NCBI RefSeq assembly: GCF_027257155.1
Contig: NZ_JAPWDU010000002.1
Location: forward strand, 682,001-746,000
DNA: 64,000 nucleotides
Reading direction: 5' to 3'
From: Cerasicoccus sp. TK19100
GTDB taxonomy: Bacteria; Verrucomicrobiota; Verrucomicrobiia; Opitutales; Cerasicoccaceae
The notes beneath the pieces were generated by a model. That model was not told the origin of the DNA. It saw only the letters and a list, made by a program, of their open reading frames with translations, and did no database searches. The position numbers and the translations under genes are program-made. Below, piece by piece: positions 9,744-19,141 of this stretch (position 1 is its first letter; the number at the start of each line of letters is the position of its first letter).

Positions 9744-9910
9744 GTCCTTCGTGCGTTGAAAGTTCGTCTCTGGGGCAGGATCGACGAAGCAAGCGAGCAA
9801 CAGAAGGGGCGAAGTAGTTAAGGGAGGCTACTAGGCATGTAAAGCATTAATGGGCCTCCGCCCAAGAGCGAAGACCGATGTTGACGGCTAAAGCGCCGTT
9901 GCTGGAAGCG

Positions 9911-10696
9911 TTAGCCCTTCGGATAGAGCACCTGCATGACCTCGTCGTGCAGGCTGGCCTTGGCCGCAATGATGCAGCGCTCGTCGAAGGCGTCGCCGCC
10001 CTTCCACCCGGTTGCCTTGATGCCGGCACCTTCGAGGCAAGGCAGGATTGCGGCGCAGTCCCAGATTTCCATCAATGGGTCGCACATGATGTCCGTAAAG
10101 CCGGAGACGAGCAAGATGTAGCCACCGGCGTCACCCCACGAGCGGTAGAGCGCGGTCTTCGGCGGCAGGTCAGTCCACTGGGCGTTGTTTTGCCAGAGTG
10201 ATTCGCGGATCGGGTCCGTGGTGCAAAGCGTGGCTTCGGCCAAGGTGCAGGCCGGGCGACCATTGACAGGTTTGCCGTTGAGCGTGGTCGTCTCACAGTC
10301 GCCGATGACCATTTGCTTGAGCACGGGCTGGTTGATGGCCCCGATCACCGGGCGGCCCTTGTGCAGCAGCGCGATCAGCGTCGCAAACAGCGGCACGCCG
10401 GAAATGAACGACTTCGTGCCGTCGACCGGATCGAGCACCCAGACAAATTCGGCGTCATCACGCTCGCGGCCATATTCCTCGCCGATGATGCCATGCTCGG
10501 GATAACGCTCGGCCAGGATTGCGCGGATGCGCTTTTCGGCGTTGCGGTCGGCCAGGGTCACGGGCGTGGCGTCCGACTTGCGCTCGATCTCGACCTGCGG
10601 GCCGTAGTGCGGCAAGATTTCCTTCGCGGCTTCGTCGCAAAGGTAGGCGATAAATTCCTTAAATTCGGCTTTCTGTTCGCTGCTCAGTTCTGACAT
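9911..10696 (-). CDS. hisN: Inositol monophosphatase-family phosphatase, probably histidinol-phosphatase
   Basis: The 261-residue protein has the metal-binding motifs of the family: GEEYG (Glu73, Glu74), DPVDGTKSF at 89-97, and WDCAA near residue 211. These bind two or three Mg2+ ions for phosphate ester hydrolysis. The pattern HGIIGEEYG with DPVDGTKSFISG and the length are typical of the HisN branch (last phosphatase of histidine synthesis), but inositol-1-phosphate or 3'-phosphoadenosine phosphate remain possible substrates. No other histidine gene is nearby. It lies 105 bases downstream of the NAGGN operon on the same strand. Confidence 0.8.
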   Translation of the reverse strand: MSELSSEQKAEFKEFIAYLCDEAAKEILPHYGPQVEIERKSDATPVTLADRNAEKRIRAILAERYPEHGIIGEEYGRERDDAEFVWVLDPVDGTKSFISGVPLFATLIALLHKGRPVIGAINQPVLKQMVIGDCETTTLNGKPVNGRPACTLAEATLCTTDPIRESLWQNNAQWTDLPPKTALYRSWGDAGGYILLVSGFTDIMCDPLMEIWDCAAILPCLEGAGIKATGWKGGDAFDERCIIAAKASLHDEVMQVLYPKG

Positions 10697-10801
10697 GTCG
10701 GGTTTCCCTTAAAAATTCAAAACAGGGAAATTGGCCACACTTTCCCCACGACGCAACCGTAGATTCTCGCATCGTGATTTGTTGATAACAAATCTCCTGC
10801 C

Positions 10802-12076
10802 CTACTTCGCCTTTGGTGCGAGGGTGTCGGGGGGCGGGACCTGAGCGGTGGATTCGGTTTGCTCAAGTTGGGTCAGCTCGACATCGGTCACCTTGACCTT
10901 GGGGAAGTCCTTGATCGAGGTGAGGCTCTTCTTTTGCTTCTTGTAAACGAGCTGGCTCTGCACGTAGGCGACGATCATTTGCGTGACAGAGATCAGCGAG
11001 TCGATGTGGGTGCGCTCATAGCCGTGGGAGGCATCGAGGCCAAAGGTGACCAGCGCCGTGCGGATGTCGTTGCCCGCTTCCAGGGCCGAGGCGCTGTCGC
11101 AACGGTAATACTTGAAGATGTCGCGCTGGTGGTTGATGCCGTTCTTGCGGCAAAGGTTCAGCAGGTGGTGCGTCAGGTGGTAGTCGAACGGGCCGGAGGA
11201 GTCACCCATCGCGATGGTGGCCCCCTTTTCGCTGGAGTTCTGTCCCGGCGCGCAGGTGCCGTTGTCGATCGAAACCAGCTCAGCAACGTCGCCATGCAAA
11301 ACCGCCGAGGCACCGGAGCCGACCTCTTCCGAAATGGTGAAGAGCAGATGGCACTCTACAGGTAGCTCGATCTGGTGGTCCTTGATGTATTTTGCCGCGG
11401 CAAGCATCGCGGCCACGCCGGCCTTGTCATCGAGGTGGCGGGAGTTCAGGTAACCGTTGCTGAGAAATTCCGCCTGCGAATCCACGCCCACGTAATCGCC
11501 AATCTGGCAACCCAGCTCGTGCAAATCATCGACTGAGGCGGAGTCCTGATCCAGGCGCAGCTCGACGTGCTCCCAGTCGGTCGGCTGGGTGTCAACTTCG
11601 TCGTTGTAAACATGCCCCGAGGCCTTGAGCGGCAGAATCGTACCGCGGTAAACGGTCTTATCCGTATAAACTGAGACGCGGGCACCCTCGGCAAAACGCG
11701 ACGACCATGTGCCCAACGGCACAAGGCGCAAGCGACCGTTATCCTTAAGGCCCTTGACCATGGCACCCAGCGTGTCGACGTGGCCAACGATGGCGCGGTC
11801 GGGGCTGTAAGCGCGGCCCGGCAACGTGGCGCGCACAGCACCGCGGCGGGTCAGTTCGTATTTCAGGCCAAGCTCATCGAGTTCGTGGCAAAGCTCGCGC
11901 ACGATCGGGTCCGTGTAGCCGCTGGGGCTATGGATGCTCAGCAGCTTAAGTAGCGTCTTCTGCAGGTAAACCTCATCCACAATCAAGGGTGTCGGCTTGG
12001 GCTTTTTCTCCTTGGCGGACTTGGTTTTGGCCGCAGGCTTGGCGGCTTCTTTTTCGGGTGTCTTTGCTTTGCTCAT
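10802..12076 (-). CDS. M42-family metallopeptidase of the NAGGN osmolyte system
   Basis: The 424-residue protein is an M42 (glutamyl aminopeptidase-like) zinc peptidase. Visible ligands are His99 in VGHVDTLGA, Asp in HLDDKAG, the Glu pair in TISEEVGSG, Asp in MGDSSGPFD and His in DASHGYERTH. A Lys/Ala/Pro-rich leader of about 30 residues and a Pro-rich tail are extra to the core. M42 peptidases of this branch are consistently encoded with the N-acetylglutaminylglutamine amide genes, as here. Its start codon overlaps the stop of the upstream synthetase (ATGA at 12076-12073), indicating translational coupling. Its role in osmolyte turnover is inferred from context. Confidence 0.9.
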   Translation of the reverse strand: MSKAKTPEKEAAKPAAKTKSAKEKKPKPTPLIVDEVYLQKTLLKLLSIHSPSGYTDPIVRELCHELDELGLKYELTRRGAVRATLPGRAYSPDRAIVGHVDTLGAMVKGLKDNGRLRLVPLGTWSSRFAEGARVSVYTDKTVYRGTILPLKASGHVYNDEVDTQPTDWEHVELRLDQDSASVDDLHELGCQIGDYVGVDSQAEFLSNGYLNSRHLDDKAGVAAMLAAAKYIKDHQIELPVECHLLFTISEEVGSGASAVLHGDVAELVSIDNGTCAPGQNSSEKGATIAMGDSSGPFDYHLTHHLLNLCRKNGINHQRDIFKYYRCDSASALEAGNDIRTALVTFGLDASHGYERTHIDSLISVTQMIVAYVQSQLVYKKQKKSLTSIKDFPKVKVTDVELTQLEQTESTAQVPPPDTLAPKAK

Positions 12077-13773
12077 GCAGTGGGTAAGTGTTCTTCGTCG
12101 ACCTGTTCAGGCGCATTGGGAATGATGCTCTGCGGGAACAGGAAATCGATAAATTTTTCCGCCGTCGGCTGCGGCTCATGGTTTGCCAGGCCGGGGCGCT
12201 CGTTGCCCTCGATGATGACATAGTCCTGCTTGTCGGGTGCCTTCACCATCAGGTCCAGACCGATGACGGGCATCTCCAGCACCGTGGCCGCACGGATCGA
12301 CGCCTCGGCGAGCACCGGGTGCAGTTTGTCCGTAACATCGTGGATCGTGCCGCCGGTGTGCAGGTTGGCCGTCTTGCGCACAGCGATGATCTCCTCCTTT
12401 TCGAGGACGTCATCCATCTTGTAGCCGGCCATGCGGACGCAGCGCTCGGTCTCTTCATCGAGCGGGATTTTGCTCTCGCCCCCGGTGGCGGCTTCGCGGC
12501 GGCGGCTCAGCTTTTCAATGAGTTCGCGGACGGTATGTTCGCCGGTGCCAATGATACTCGGCGGACGCCGAATCGCAGCGGCAACGACCTCTTGGTTAAT
12601 CACGATAACGCGCAGGTCGTGCCCCTCCACATATTGTTCGATGATCACCTTGTCCCCATGCTCATAGGCCTTGGCGACGGCCGCGGCCAGAGCCTCATCC
12701 GAGCGGACGTCCACGGAAATGCCCTGCCCCTGCTCACCCGCTACCGGCTTGACAACGACGCTCTTGTAGCGGTTTAGAAATTGCAGGTTCTTGCGCGCAT
12801 CTTCGGCGTCGATCTGGTCGGGCACCGAGAGCCCGGCCTTGGCCAGTACCTCGTGCGTAAACTGCTTGTCTTCGGCGCGTTTGAGCGCGATGGCAGAGGT
12901 CATCGTGGTTAGCGATTCCCAACAGGTGACCGAGCGACCGCCCAGGCTTAGGCGGAAGTAATTGCGCTCGGGTGAAATCGGGTCCACGGCGATACCGCGG
13001 CGCAGAGCTTCGTTGATAATGATCGCCGCATACGGATTGTAGCCCTCGGGCGCGGGAGCCCCGACGAACAAACGCTCGTTGATGCGGTTGCGGCGCTTGG
13101 CCGCAAAGATATAGCAGCGCTCGAAGCCCATCTTCTCGTAAAGACGCTGGGCCATCTCGTTATCATGGATCACGGAAACGTCCATGAAGTCACGGCCAAG
13201 CCCCTTGTAATACTCGATAATGTGGCGACACAGGTGCGTGCCAACACCGGGCAGCTCGGCCTGCGGATCGACGCCCACGGCCCAGAGACTGCAGCTGTTG
13301 GGCATTTGCTCGCCGCAGGCCTGGTGGTCTGCGCCCATGGCAACGCCCAGCACTTCGCCAGTCTCATTCTGAATAGCAATAAAGAAGGTAAACTGCTCGG
13401 CGTGACGGTTCTCCCAGACGTAATCCGCCTTGAGCGGCACCATTTTGAGCGTTGAGTAAATGCGGTTGATTTCGTCGAGCTGTTCCTTGTGTTCCAGCTT
13501 CTTCACGGTGAAACCGACCGGCTGCTTATCCGAGGCCTGATAGTCGGCCATGTTGAGCCGGTAGGTGTTCGACGGATCGAGGAAGATTTGCTGCGGCGCG
13601 CAGTTGAGCACCAGATGCGGGTCCACGATGTAGAGGGCGATATCGCGCTGGTCTTTGTGCTCGGAGAGAATGGCGTCCGCCAGCGCTTCCGCACTGGGAA
13701 AGGTATCCGCAAAGATGAGTCGGCCCCAGCCGCATTGCAGCATGGTGCCAGGTTCGGTCTTAAGTGTTTCCAT
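12073..13773 (-). CDS. ngg: N-acetylglutaminylglutamine synthetase (GNAT plus ATP-grasp)
   Basis: The 566-residue fusion has an N-terminal acetyltransferase (GNAT) domain, about residues 90-230 (GVAMGADHQACG, HDNEMAQRLYEKMGFERCYIF), and a C-terminal ATP-grasp ligase, about residues 295-550 (VVVKPVAGEQGQGISV, VIIEQYVEGHDLRVIVI, IIEGNERPGL). Together they acetylate and condense glutamine to make the dipeptide precursor of the osmoprotectant NAGGN in the cytoplasm. It lies between the AT-rich unknown gene and the M42 peptidase in one operon. Confidence 0.93.
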   Translation of the reverse strand: METLKTEPGTMLQCGWGRLIFADTFPSAEALADAILSEHKDQRDIALYIVDPHLVLNCAPQQIFLDPSNTYRLNMADYQASDKQPVGFTVKKLEHKEQLDEINRIYSTLKMVPLKADYVWENRHAEQFTFFIAIQNETGEVLGVAMGADHQACGEQMPNSCSLWAVGVDPQAELPGVGTHLCRHIIEYYKGLGRDFMDVSVIHDNEMAQRLYEKMGFERCYIFAAKRRNRINERLFVGAPAPEGYNPYAAIIINEALRRGIAVDPISPERNYFRLSLGGRSVTCWESLTTMTSAIALKRAEDKQFTHEVLAKAGLSVPDQIDAEDARKNLQFLNRYKSVVVKPVAGEQGQGISVDVRSDEALAAAVAKAYEHGDKVIIEQYVEGHDLRVIVINQEVVAAAIRRPPSIIGTGEHTVRELIEKLSRRREAATGGESKIPLDEETERCVRMAGYKMDDVLEKEEIIAVRKTANLHTGGTIHDVTDKLHPVLAEASIRAATVLEMPVIGLDLMVKAPDKQDYVIIEGNERPGLANHEPQPTAEKFIDFLFPQSIIPNAPEQVDEEHLPTA

Positions 13774-13791
13774 GGTAGAAATTGCTAATGG

Positions 13792-14358
13792 TTAACTTGA
13801 TTTTCGAACGACTCTCACGGCTTTAGGATTTTTAGCGTCCATGAAAAATAAACTTCTTCCATAAAGAGCTTTCATACCAAACTCATCAAATTTGTTCGGA
13901 CCCATAGGTGTCATTAATACCTCGCTTTGTGTTAATCCGTCTAAATGCCTATTTCGGATTATACCCATCTGTGGTTCTAAGTCTTTAACAATTAAAACGG
14001 TATAGGCCGGATGATTATAAAAAATCAAAATGTTTCCGTCATCCATCTGCTTCGGATTCATGTCTGGATGATATCCAAAAATATCTGCCAGAATACCATC
14101 GGCAGCATTAATTGCTTCAGCATCCGACAAGCTGTCGGGCACGATTACACAAGTGCCGTTTCCATAAACAACAAAGTCATTCTTGCCGTCCGTGTAATAC
14201 TTGAATCGGTCTACGACTGCTTCTATCGTCATGTAGTTCTCAGGCTCCCAGGCGGGCACCGGTGGGAATTTTTTCTCAGGCTCTTCCTGATTGCCAAATA
14301 AACCAGTGAAAATGCCCATTACAGAAAGAATGATGATAGTGAAGTAGAGCTTGCTCAT
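13792..14358 (-). CDS. Unknown membrane-anchored protein inside the NAGGN operon
   Basis: The 188-residue protein starts MSKLYFTIIILSVMGIFTGLFG, a signal peptide or anchor with no lipobox Cys. The rest is soluble and unrecognised, with motifs such as DGNILIFYNHPAYTVLIVKD and GMKALYGRSLFFMDAKNP. It starts 6 bases after the amidotransferase stop and ends 18 bases before the synthetase start, so it is co-transcribed. Its DNA is strikingly AT-rich (about one third GC in the line I counted at 13981), unlike both neighbours, which suggests a later insertion. NAGGN operons known to me lack such a gene. Function unknown. Confidence 0.7.
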   Translation of the reverse strand: MSKLYFTIIILSVMGIFTGLFGNQEEPEKKFPPVPAWEPENYMTIEAVVDRFKYYTDGKNDFVVYGNGTCVIVPDSLSDAEAINAADGILADIFGYHPDMNPKQMDDGNILIFYNHPAYTVLIVKDLEPQMGIIRNRHLDGLTQSEVLMTPMGPNKFDEFGMKALYGRSLFFMDAKNPKAVRVVRKSS

Positions 14359-14364
14359 GGTGAA

Positions 14365-16140
14365 TTAACCCACGCCATGCGTTTGCAACCACAACTCAAG
14401 CAATGCCAGTTGCCAGAGCTTGGAACCGCGCAGCGGCGTGATGTGCTTTTCTGGATCGGCGAGGAGTTTTTCCACGTAGGCGGGCTGGAAGAGGCCACGC
14501 TGCTTGGCGGTGTCATTGAGCACGGCGTCGCGCGCGAGGTCCAGGAATGGCCCGCGCAGGTATTTCAGCGCCGGCACTGGAAAGTAACCCTTGGGCCGGT
14601 CGATCACCTCGTGTGGGATCACCTTGCGCCCGGCTTCCTGCAAAATGTATTTGCCGCCGTTTTGGATCTTGAGCTCCGCGGGCACGCGGGCGGCGAACTC
14701 CACCACCTCGTGATCGAGGAACGGTACGCGCGCCTCCAGGCTGGCGGCCATGGTGTTATTGTCCACGCGCTTGACCGGATCGTCGACGAGCATTACGAGC
14801 GCGTCGATGCGCATGGCTTTGTCGATCGGCGCTTCGGCACCCGGCATCGAGAAGTGCGTCTTCACAAAGTCGCGGGCGTAATCTTCTTCCACCCACTTGC
14901 TTTGCATCAGCTCCTTGTATTCGGTGAAGTCGCGGTCGAAGAACGCCTTGCTGTAGCTGTCGAGCGGATCGGCTGCGGTCATCATCGGCGGATACCAGTG
15001 ATAGCCGCCGAAAATCTCGTCGGCCCCCTGCCCGCTTTGGACCACCTTGACGTGCTGGGCAACCTTCTGACTGAGCAGGTAGAAGCCGACGTTGTCGTGG
15101 CTGACCATCGGCTCGGACATTTGCCCAATGCAATCCTTCAGCGCGGGCAGTGCTTTCTGCGAATCGATGTGCAGCTTGTGGTGGCTCGTCTTGAATCGGT
15201 CGACGATGATGTCGGAGTATTTAAACTCGTCGCCGACTTCGTCGCCCACGGTTTCAAAGCCAATGGAAAAAGTATTGATCTGCTGGCTTTCGTGCTCGGC
15301 GAGCAGGCCCACGATCAGGCTGGAATCGAGGCCGCCGGACAGCAGCACGCCGACCGGTACGTCGGCTACGAGGCGGCGTTTTACCGCGGCGCGCATGACA
15401 TCGAGCGTGGCGTTTTCCCAGTCGTCCTTGGTCCAGGATTTTTGCTCTTCAGTCTGGCCGTATTCGAGCGTCCAGTAGGTAGACTGCGTCATCTCGCCAT
15501 TAGGCTCGACCACGGCCACCGTGGCGGGCGGCAGCTTCTTGACGCCGTTCAGGATCGTGCGTTCGGGCGGCACGATCGAGTGGAACGTCATGTAGTAATT
15601 GAGCGACACCGGATCGAGCGACGTATCGACCTCACCCGCTTTAACCAGGCCCGGCAAGCTGGAGCACCAGCGCAAACGCTTGGCATCCTTTGTGAAGTAG
15701 AGCGGCTTAATGCCCACGCGGTCACGCGCCAAAATCAGGCGACCAGTATCGCGCTCATAAATCGCAAACGCAAACATGCCGTTGAGGTGTTTCACGCAAT
15801 CAACACCCCACTCTTTGTAGGCTTTTAAAATGACTTCCGTGTCGCCATGGCTAAAGAAGCGGTAGCCCTTGGCGCTGAGCTCTTCGCGCAGTTCCGGATA
15901 GTTATAAATGGCACCGTTGTAGACAATGGTCAGGCCATTCTCGGAATCGACCATCGGCTGCTGAGCAGCCTCGGACAGGTCGATAATTTTCAGGCGCCGG
16001 TGCCCCAAGGCAACAGGCCCCCGAACCACCATACCATCGCCATCCGGTCCGCGGGGGACCATTTGGCACATCATACGGGCCACAGCCGCCGTGTCCGGTG
16101 ACTGGGCATCAAAACGCATTTCTCCTGCTATTCCACACAT
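14365..16140 (-). CDS. asnO: N-acetylglutaminylglutamine amidotransferase (asparagine synthase family)
   Basis: The 591-residue protein has the class-II glutamine amidotransferase domain (Cys2 of MCGIAGEMRF, residues 2-210) and the asparagine-synthase ATP-pyrophosphatase domain (SGGLDSS at 268-274). It should convert N-acetylglutaminylglutamine to its amide, the last step to NAGGN, as its neighbours show. The start at 16138-16140 is fixed by the need for an N-terminal catalytic Cys; an in-frame ATG 21 bases upstream would bury it. It is the first gene of the operon asnO, unknown gene, ngg, M42 peptidase. Confidence 0.92.
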   Translation of the reverse strand: MCGIAGEMRFDAQSPDTAAVARMMCQMVPRGPDGDGMVVRGPVALGHRRLKIIDLSEAAQQPMVDSENGLTIVYNGAIYNYPELREELSAKGYRFFSHGDTEVILKAYKEWGVDCVKHLNGMFAFAIYERDTGRLILARDRVGIKPLYFTKDAKRLRWCSSLPGLVKAGEVDTSLDPVSLNYYMTFHSIVPPERTILNGVKKLPPATVAVVEPNGEMTQSTYWTLEYGQTEEQKSWTKDDWENATLDVMRAAVKRRLVADVPVGVLLSGGLDSSLIVGLLAEHESQQINTFSIGFETVGDEVGDEFKYSDIIVDRFKTSHHKLHIDSQKALPALKDCIGQMSEPMVSHDNVGFYLLSQKVAQHVKVVQSGQGADEIFGGYHWYPPMMTAADPLDSYSKAFFDRDFTEYKELMQSKWVEEDYARDFVKTHFSMPGAEAPIDKAMRIDALVMLVDDPVKRVDNNTMAASLEARVPFLDHEVVEFAARVPAELKIQNGGKYILQEAGRKVIPHEVIDRPKGYFPVPALKYLRGPFLDLARDAVLNDTAKQRGLFQPAYVEKLLADPEKHITPLRGSKLWQLALLELWLQTHGVG

Positions 16141-16289
16141 AATGTTTTCATACCGCGCCAAGATGATTGGAGTTGGCGCAGGGTCGAAAAGACCATCATC
16201 AAAACAGTGCGGGGTGTCAAAGGCTAATGGGCTTTTTTGCCCAGTTCATTGCCCCACGTTCGCTTGAAAACAGTGAGTTAATCCAAGCA

Positions 16290-16315
16290 AAAAGCCCGGC
16301 ATGTAGCCGGGCTTT
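16290..16315 (-). terminator. Rho-independent terminator of the 16321-16938 gene
   Basis: On the minus strand a stem AAGCCCGGC/GCCGGGCTT with a 5-base loop is followed by a T run, five bases past the PEP-CTERM gene stop. Confidence 0.85.
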
Positions 16316-16320
16316 CCGAA

Positions 16321-16938
16321 TTAGCTTTTGGTAGTGGTGGCCTTCTTTCGGCGCTGCCATAGCAGCAAACCGAGTCCGGCAAAACCGAAAATAGCCAAGT
16401 AAATCGACGGTTCAGGAATCACCGACGCTCCCACCGTAATGCTCAGAGCTTGGTCGGACCCAGGCCCCCAGCTAACGAGCGCCAGTGGATTGACGTCAAG
16501 CGAGGTCAAATCCGTATTTGCCATGGTCATCGTACCATTAATTGTCCCGCTGGTGAAACCTGCCGGGACATAAATATCGGTGTAACCAAAGAGCTCATCA
16601 GTATACAGACCGAAACTGTCACCAGCACTCACCGCATTAGCAAAGGGCACATTAGAATTAAATAAGCGATGGAGAACCGGAAGTTCGTAATTTTGATCAC
16701 CGATGTCCACCGAACGAAAGAATCCTTGATCAGCGACAGTGCTGAAGACCTGACTCACCGAGGTGGGTCCCATGAAAGAACCATAAAGCGTCAGGCCTGA
16801 TACATTCAGTGTGCCTGAGGCTGAAATAACAACATCCGGTCCGACTTGCGAGAAGTTAATCACCAGAGCCCCGTTAGCCATTTGACAGGAGAAAAAACTG
16901 GTCAGTGCCAGCACAGTAGTATTGAAAGCAGCTCTCAT
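16321..16938 (-). CDS. PEP-CTERM sorting domain protein
   Basis: The 205-residue protein begins MRAAFNTTVLALTSFFSC, a signal peptide ending near ANGA. It ends in VIPEPSIYLAIFGFAGLGLLLWQRRKK, a full PEP-CTERM tail, here split by the hydrophobic segment. The body is beta-rich and Gly/Thr/Ser-rich without a known domain. The tail closely resembles that of the 1626-2237 protein although the bodies differ, as is typical for this family. I took the ATG at 16936-16938 because it starts the signal peptide. A strong terminator follows. Confidence 0.85.
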   Translation of the reverse strand: MRAAFNTTVLALTSFFSCQMANGALVINFSQVGPDVVISASGTLNVSGLTLYGSFMGPTSVSQVFSTVADQGFFRSVDIGDQNYELPVLHRLFNSNVPFANAVSAGDSFGLYTDELFGYTDIYVPAGFTSGTINGTMTMANTDLTSLDVNPLALVSWGPGSDQALSITVGASVIPEPSIYLAIFGFAGLGLLLWQRRKKATTTKS

Positions 16939-17114
16939 TAGCAGTTCGATTTGCCCCAAACGAACAGGTCCGTCAAGACCTAGCGGTAAAGAATTATCAA
17001 CTAGGGTGAAGTTTAGGAAAATTGCATCATAATTCTAGGGTTACGACACCAACTCGGGCGGTTAAAATTGCATAAACCCTTGCCATCACTCCCCGTGGGC
17101 GGGTATCACGCACC

Positions 17115-18923
17115 ATGGCCTCCCCGGAACGACAACTCACCGTGCGCGCCATCGCAACCGGCGTCTTGCTGGGCGCGTTGCTGGCCCCGTGCAATATCTA
17201 CACCGGTCTGAAGATTGGCTTTTCGTTCAATATGTCCATCGCTGCGGCCTTGGTCAGCTACGCCTTTTGGAACAGCCTCGCGCACTTCGGCAAGTCGCCA
17301 CGCTGGGGCTTATTGGAGAACAATATCAACCAGACCGCGGCCTCGGCGGCGGCCTCGATTTTGTCTGCAGGATTGGTTGCACCGATCCCCGCGCTCCAAT
17401 TGATCAGCGGAGAACCGTTTCATTATCCCATGCTGGTCGCGTGGGTGTTCGTGGTCAGCTTTGCGGGTATTATATGTGCGCTTGCCGTGCGTCGACAAAT
17501 GCTCGACCGCGACGGCCTGCCCTTCCCCAACGGCGTTGCCACCGCTGAGACCATTACCGAGATATACTCACGTGGCAAGGAAGCCGCCTACCGCATCAAG
17601 CTGCTGATGGCGGCGGGCATCATCGCTGGTGGCGTCAAGCTGTGGGATGCCTTCATCTTCAAGATCACCCTCCCCCAACTCCCGGCAAGCTGGGGCTATG
17701 CCGCGCCGCCCAATGTCGTGCAAAAAGGACTGGATTTCATTAGCTGGCGCGCGATTGGGCTGAACCTTTCGCCATCGCTGTTGCTCTATGGCTTTGGCGC
17801 GATTGTCGGACCACGCGTGGGCATCTCACTGCTGCTGGGCACGATAATCGGCTGGATGATTCTCCCGCGCGAGCTGCTCGCCGAAGGCTGGATCGAGCCC
17901 GCACTCGACGGCCTTTGGTATGGCAAAATTTACGAGTGGACCATCTGGCCGGGCGTCACACTGATGGCGGCTGCGGCACTCATGTCGTTCTTCATTTCGC
18001 TGGCACGCATCTTTTGGCAAAAACAGCAGGCTGAGACCGCCGCCGAAGCGGCCGCCGTCGACGAAAACGCCGACTACGAACCCGGTGGCGAACGCCATTT
18101 CCCACGCAGCTGGTTTATTGCGGGCTGCGTCATTGCGTTGATCTTAAGCGTCATTGCGCAACAGGCGTTCTTCGATATCCCCATTTGGCTCGGCGCGGTG
18201 GCGTTTATGTTATCGTTTGTCCTGGCCATTATCGCAGGCCGCGTCTCTGGAGAAACCGGCATCCCGCCCATCGGTGCACTGGGTAAGATCACACAGGTCA
18301 CCTTTGGCTTTCTGGCACCAGCCAATACTACCATCAACCTGATGGCCGCCAATGTGACCGGTGGTGCGGCGGGCCAATGCTCGGACATGCTGCACGATTT
18401 AAAGACCGGCAAGCTCATCGGTGCCAACATGAAGGCCCAGGCCATCGCCCAGGTATTTGGCATCATTTCCGGCTCTATCGCTGGTTGCGCCGCGTATAAA
18501 ATCCTGATCAGCGACCCACAAAAGCAGCTCCTCACCGAAGAATGGCCGGCACCTGCCGTGGCGGCCTGGAAGACGATTGCCGAAGTGCTCGCCGAGGGCT
18601 TTCACGCCGTGCCCGAGGGCGCAACATCCGCCATGGCGATAGCAGGTGTCATTGGCATCATTTTGGCCGTCGCCGAGGCGATGTTACCCGAAAAAGCCAA
18701 AGTCTTCGTGCCCAGCGCATCATCGCTCGGCTTTGCGTTAATTATCCCGCCGTTTATTAACATAGCGATGTTCCTCGGCTCGATGATCGGCGTCATCGCC
18801 AAGCTCATTAACAAGCATTGGGCGGCAAAATACGTTATCGTGATCGCGGCCGGGCTGGTAGCTGGCGAGAGCCTTGCCGGCGTTATCGATGCGCTGGCCC
18901 AGTTCCTGGGATTGAAGGGATAA
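17115..18923 (+). CDS. OPT-family oligopeptide/metal-chelate transporter
   Basis: The 602-residue protein has about 14 membrane segments and OPT hallmarks: GVLLGALLAPCNIYTGLKIGF at the start, ENNINQTAASAAASI, GLPFPNGVATAET and ANTTINLMAANVTGGAAGQ. OPT proteins import oligopeptides or metal chelates by proton symport. The length is at the shorter end of the bacterial branch but looks complete. An acidic loop (AAAVDENADYEPGGE) splits the protein near residue 320. No neighbouring gene indicates the substrate. Confidence 0.9.
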   Translation: MASPERQLTVRAIATGVLLGALLAPCNIYTGLKIGFSFNMSIAAALVSYAFWNSLAHFGKSPRWGLLENNINQTAASAAASILSAGLVAPIPALQLISGEPFHYPMLVAWVFVVSFAGIICALAVRRQMLDRDGLPFPNGVATAETITEIYSRGKEAAYRIKLLMAAGIIAGGVKLWDAFIFKITLPQLPASWGYAAPPNVVQKGLDFISWRAIGLNLSPSLLLYGFGAIVGPRVGISLLLGTIIGWMILPRELLAEGWIEPALDGLWYGKIYEWTIWPGVTLMAAAALMSFFISLARIFWQKQQAETAAEAAAVDENADYEPGGERHFPRSWFIAGCVIALILSVIAQQAFFDIPIWLGAVAFMLSFVLAIIAGRVSGETGIPPIGALGKITQVTFGFLAPANTTINLMAANVTGGAAGQCSDMLHDLKTGKLIGANMKAQAIAQVFGIISGSIAGCAAYKILISDPQKQLLTEEWPAPAVAAWKTIAEVLAEGFHAVPEGATSAMAIAGVIGIILAVAEAMLPEKAKVFVPSASSLGFALIIPPFINIAMFLGSMIGVIAKLINKHWAAKYVIVIAAGLVAGESLAGVIDALAQFLGLKG

Positions 18924-18952
18924 GGCCCGGATGTGTATCGGATTGCTGGGAA

Positions 18953-19113
18953 GGATCGCGACGAAGATGGCGCAGCAATTTCCACATTCGCTTACAATCT
19001 ATCTTAATTAAGAAAGGCGGTTCTTTGGGCCACACGATAGATGCGCGGGATTTTTGAATAGTCGTAGATCGTAAGCGAATGTGGAAATTGCTGCGCCATC
19101 TTCGTCGCGATCC
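18953..19113. repeat. Long inverted repeat element 2
   Basis: Perfect 43-bp arms (18953-18995 and 19071-19113) surround a 75-bp loop. The arms differ from those of element 3 at one position (GGCGCAGC instead of GGCGAAGC), and the change is present in both arms. It lies between the convergent OPT and gpsA genes. Confidence 0.9.
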
Positions 19114-19141
19114 GTCGTCCCCGGATGCAACCGCAGGTTGC

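Noticed and set aside
14377-15828. 483-codon open frame on the plus strand opposite asnO
   Set aside because: The opposite strand encodes a complete amidotransferase with all motifs; the plus frame has no recognisable domain.
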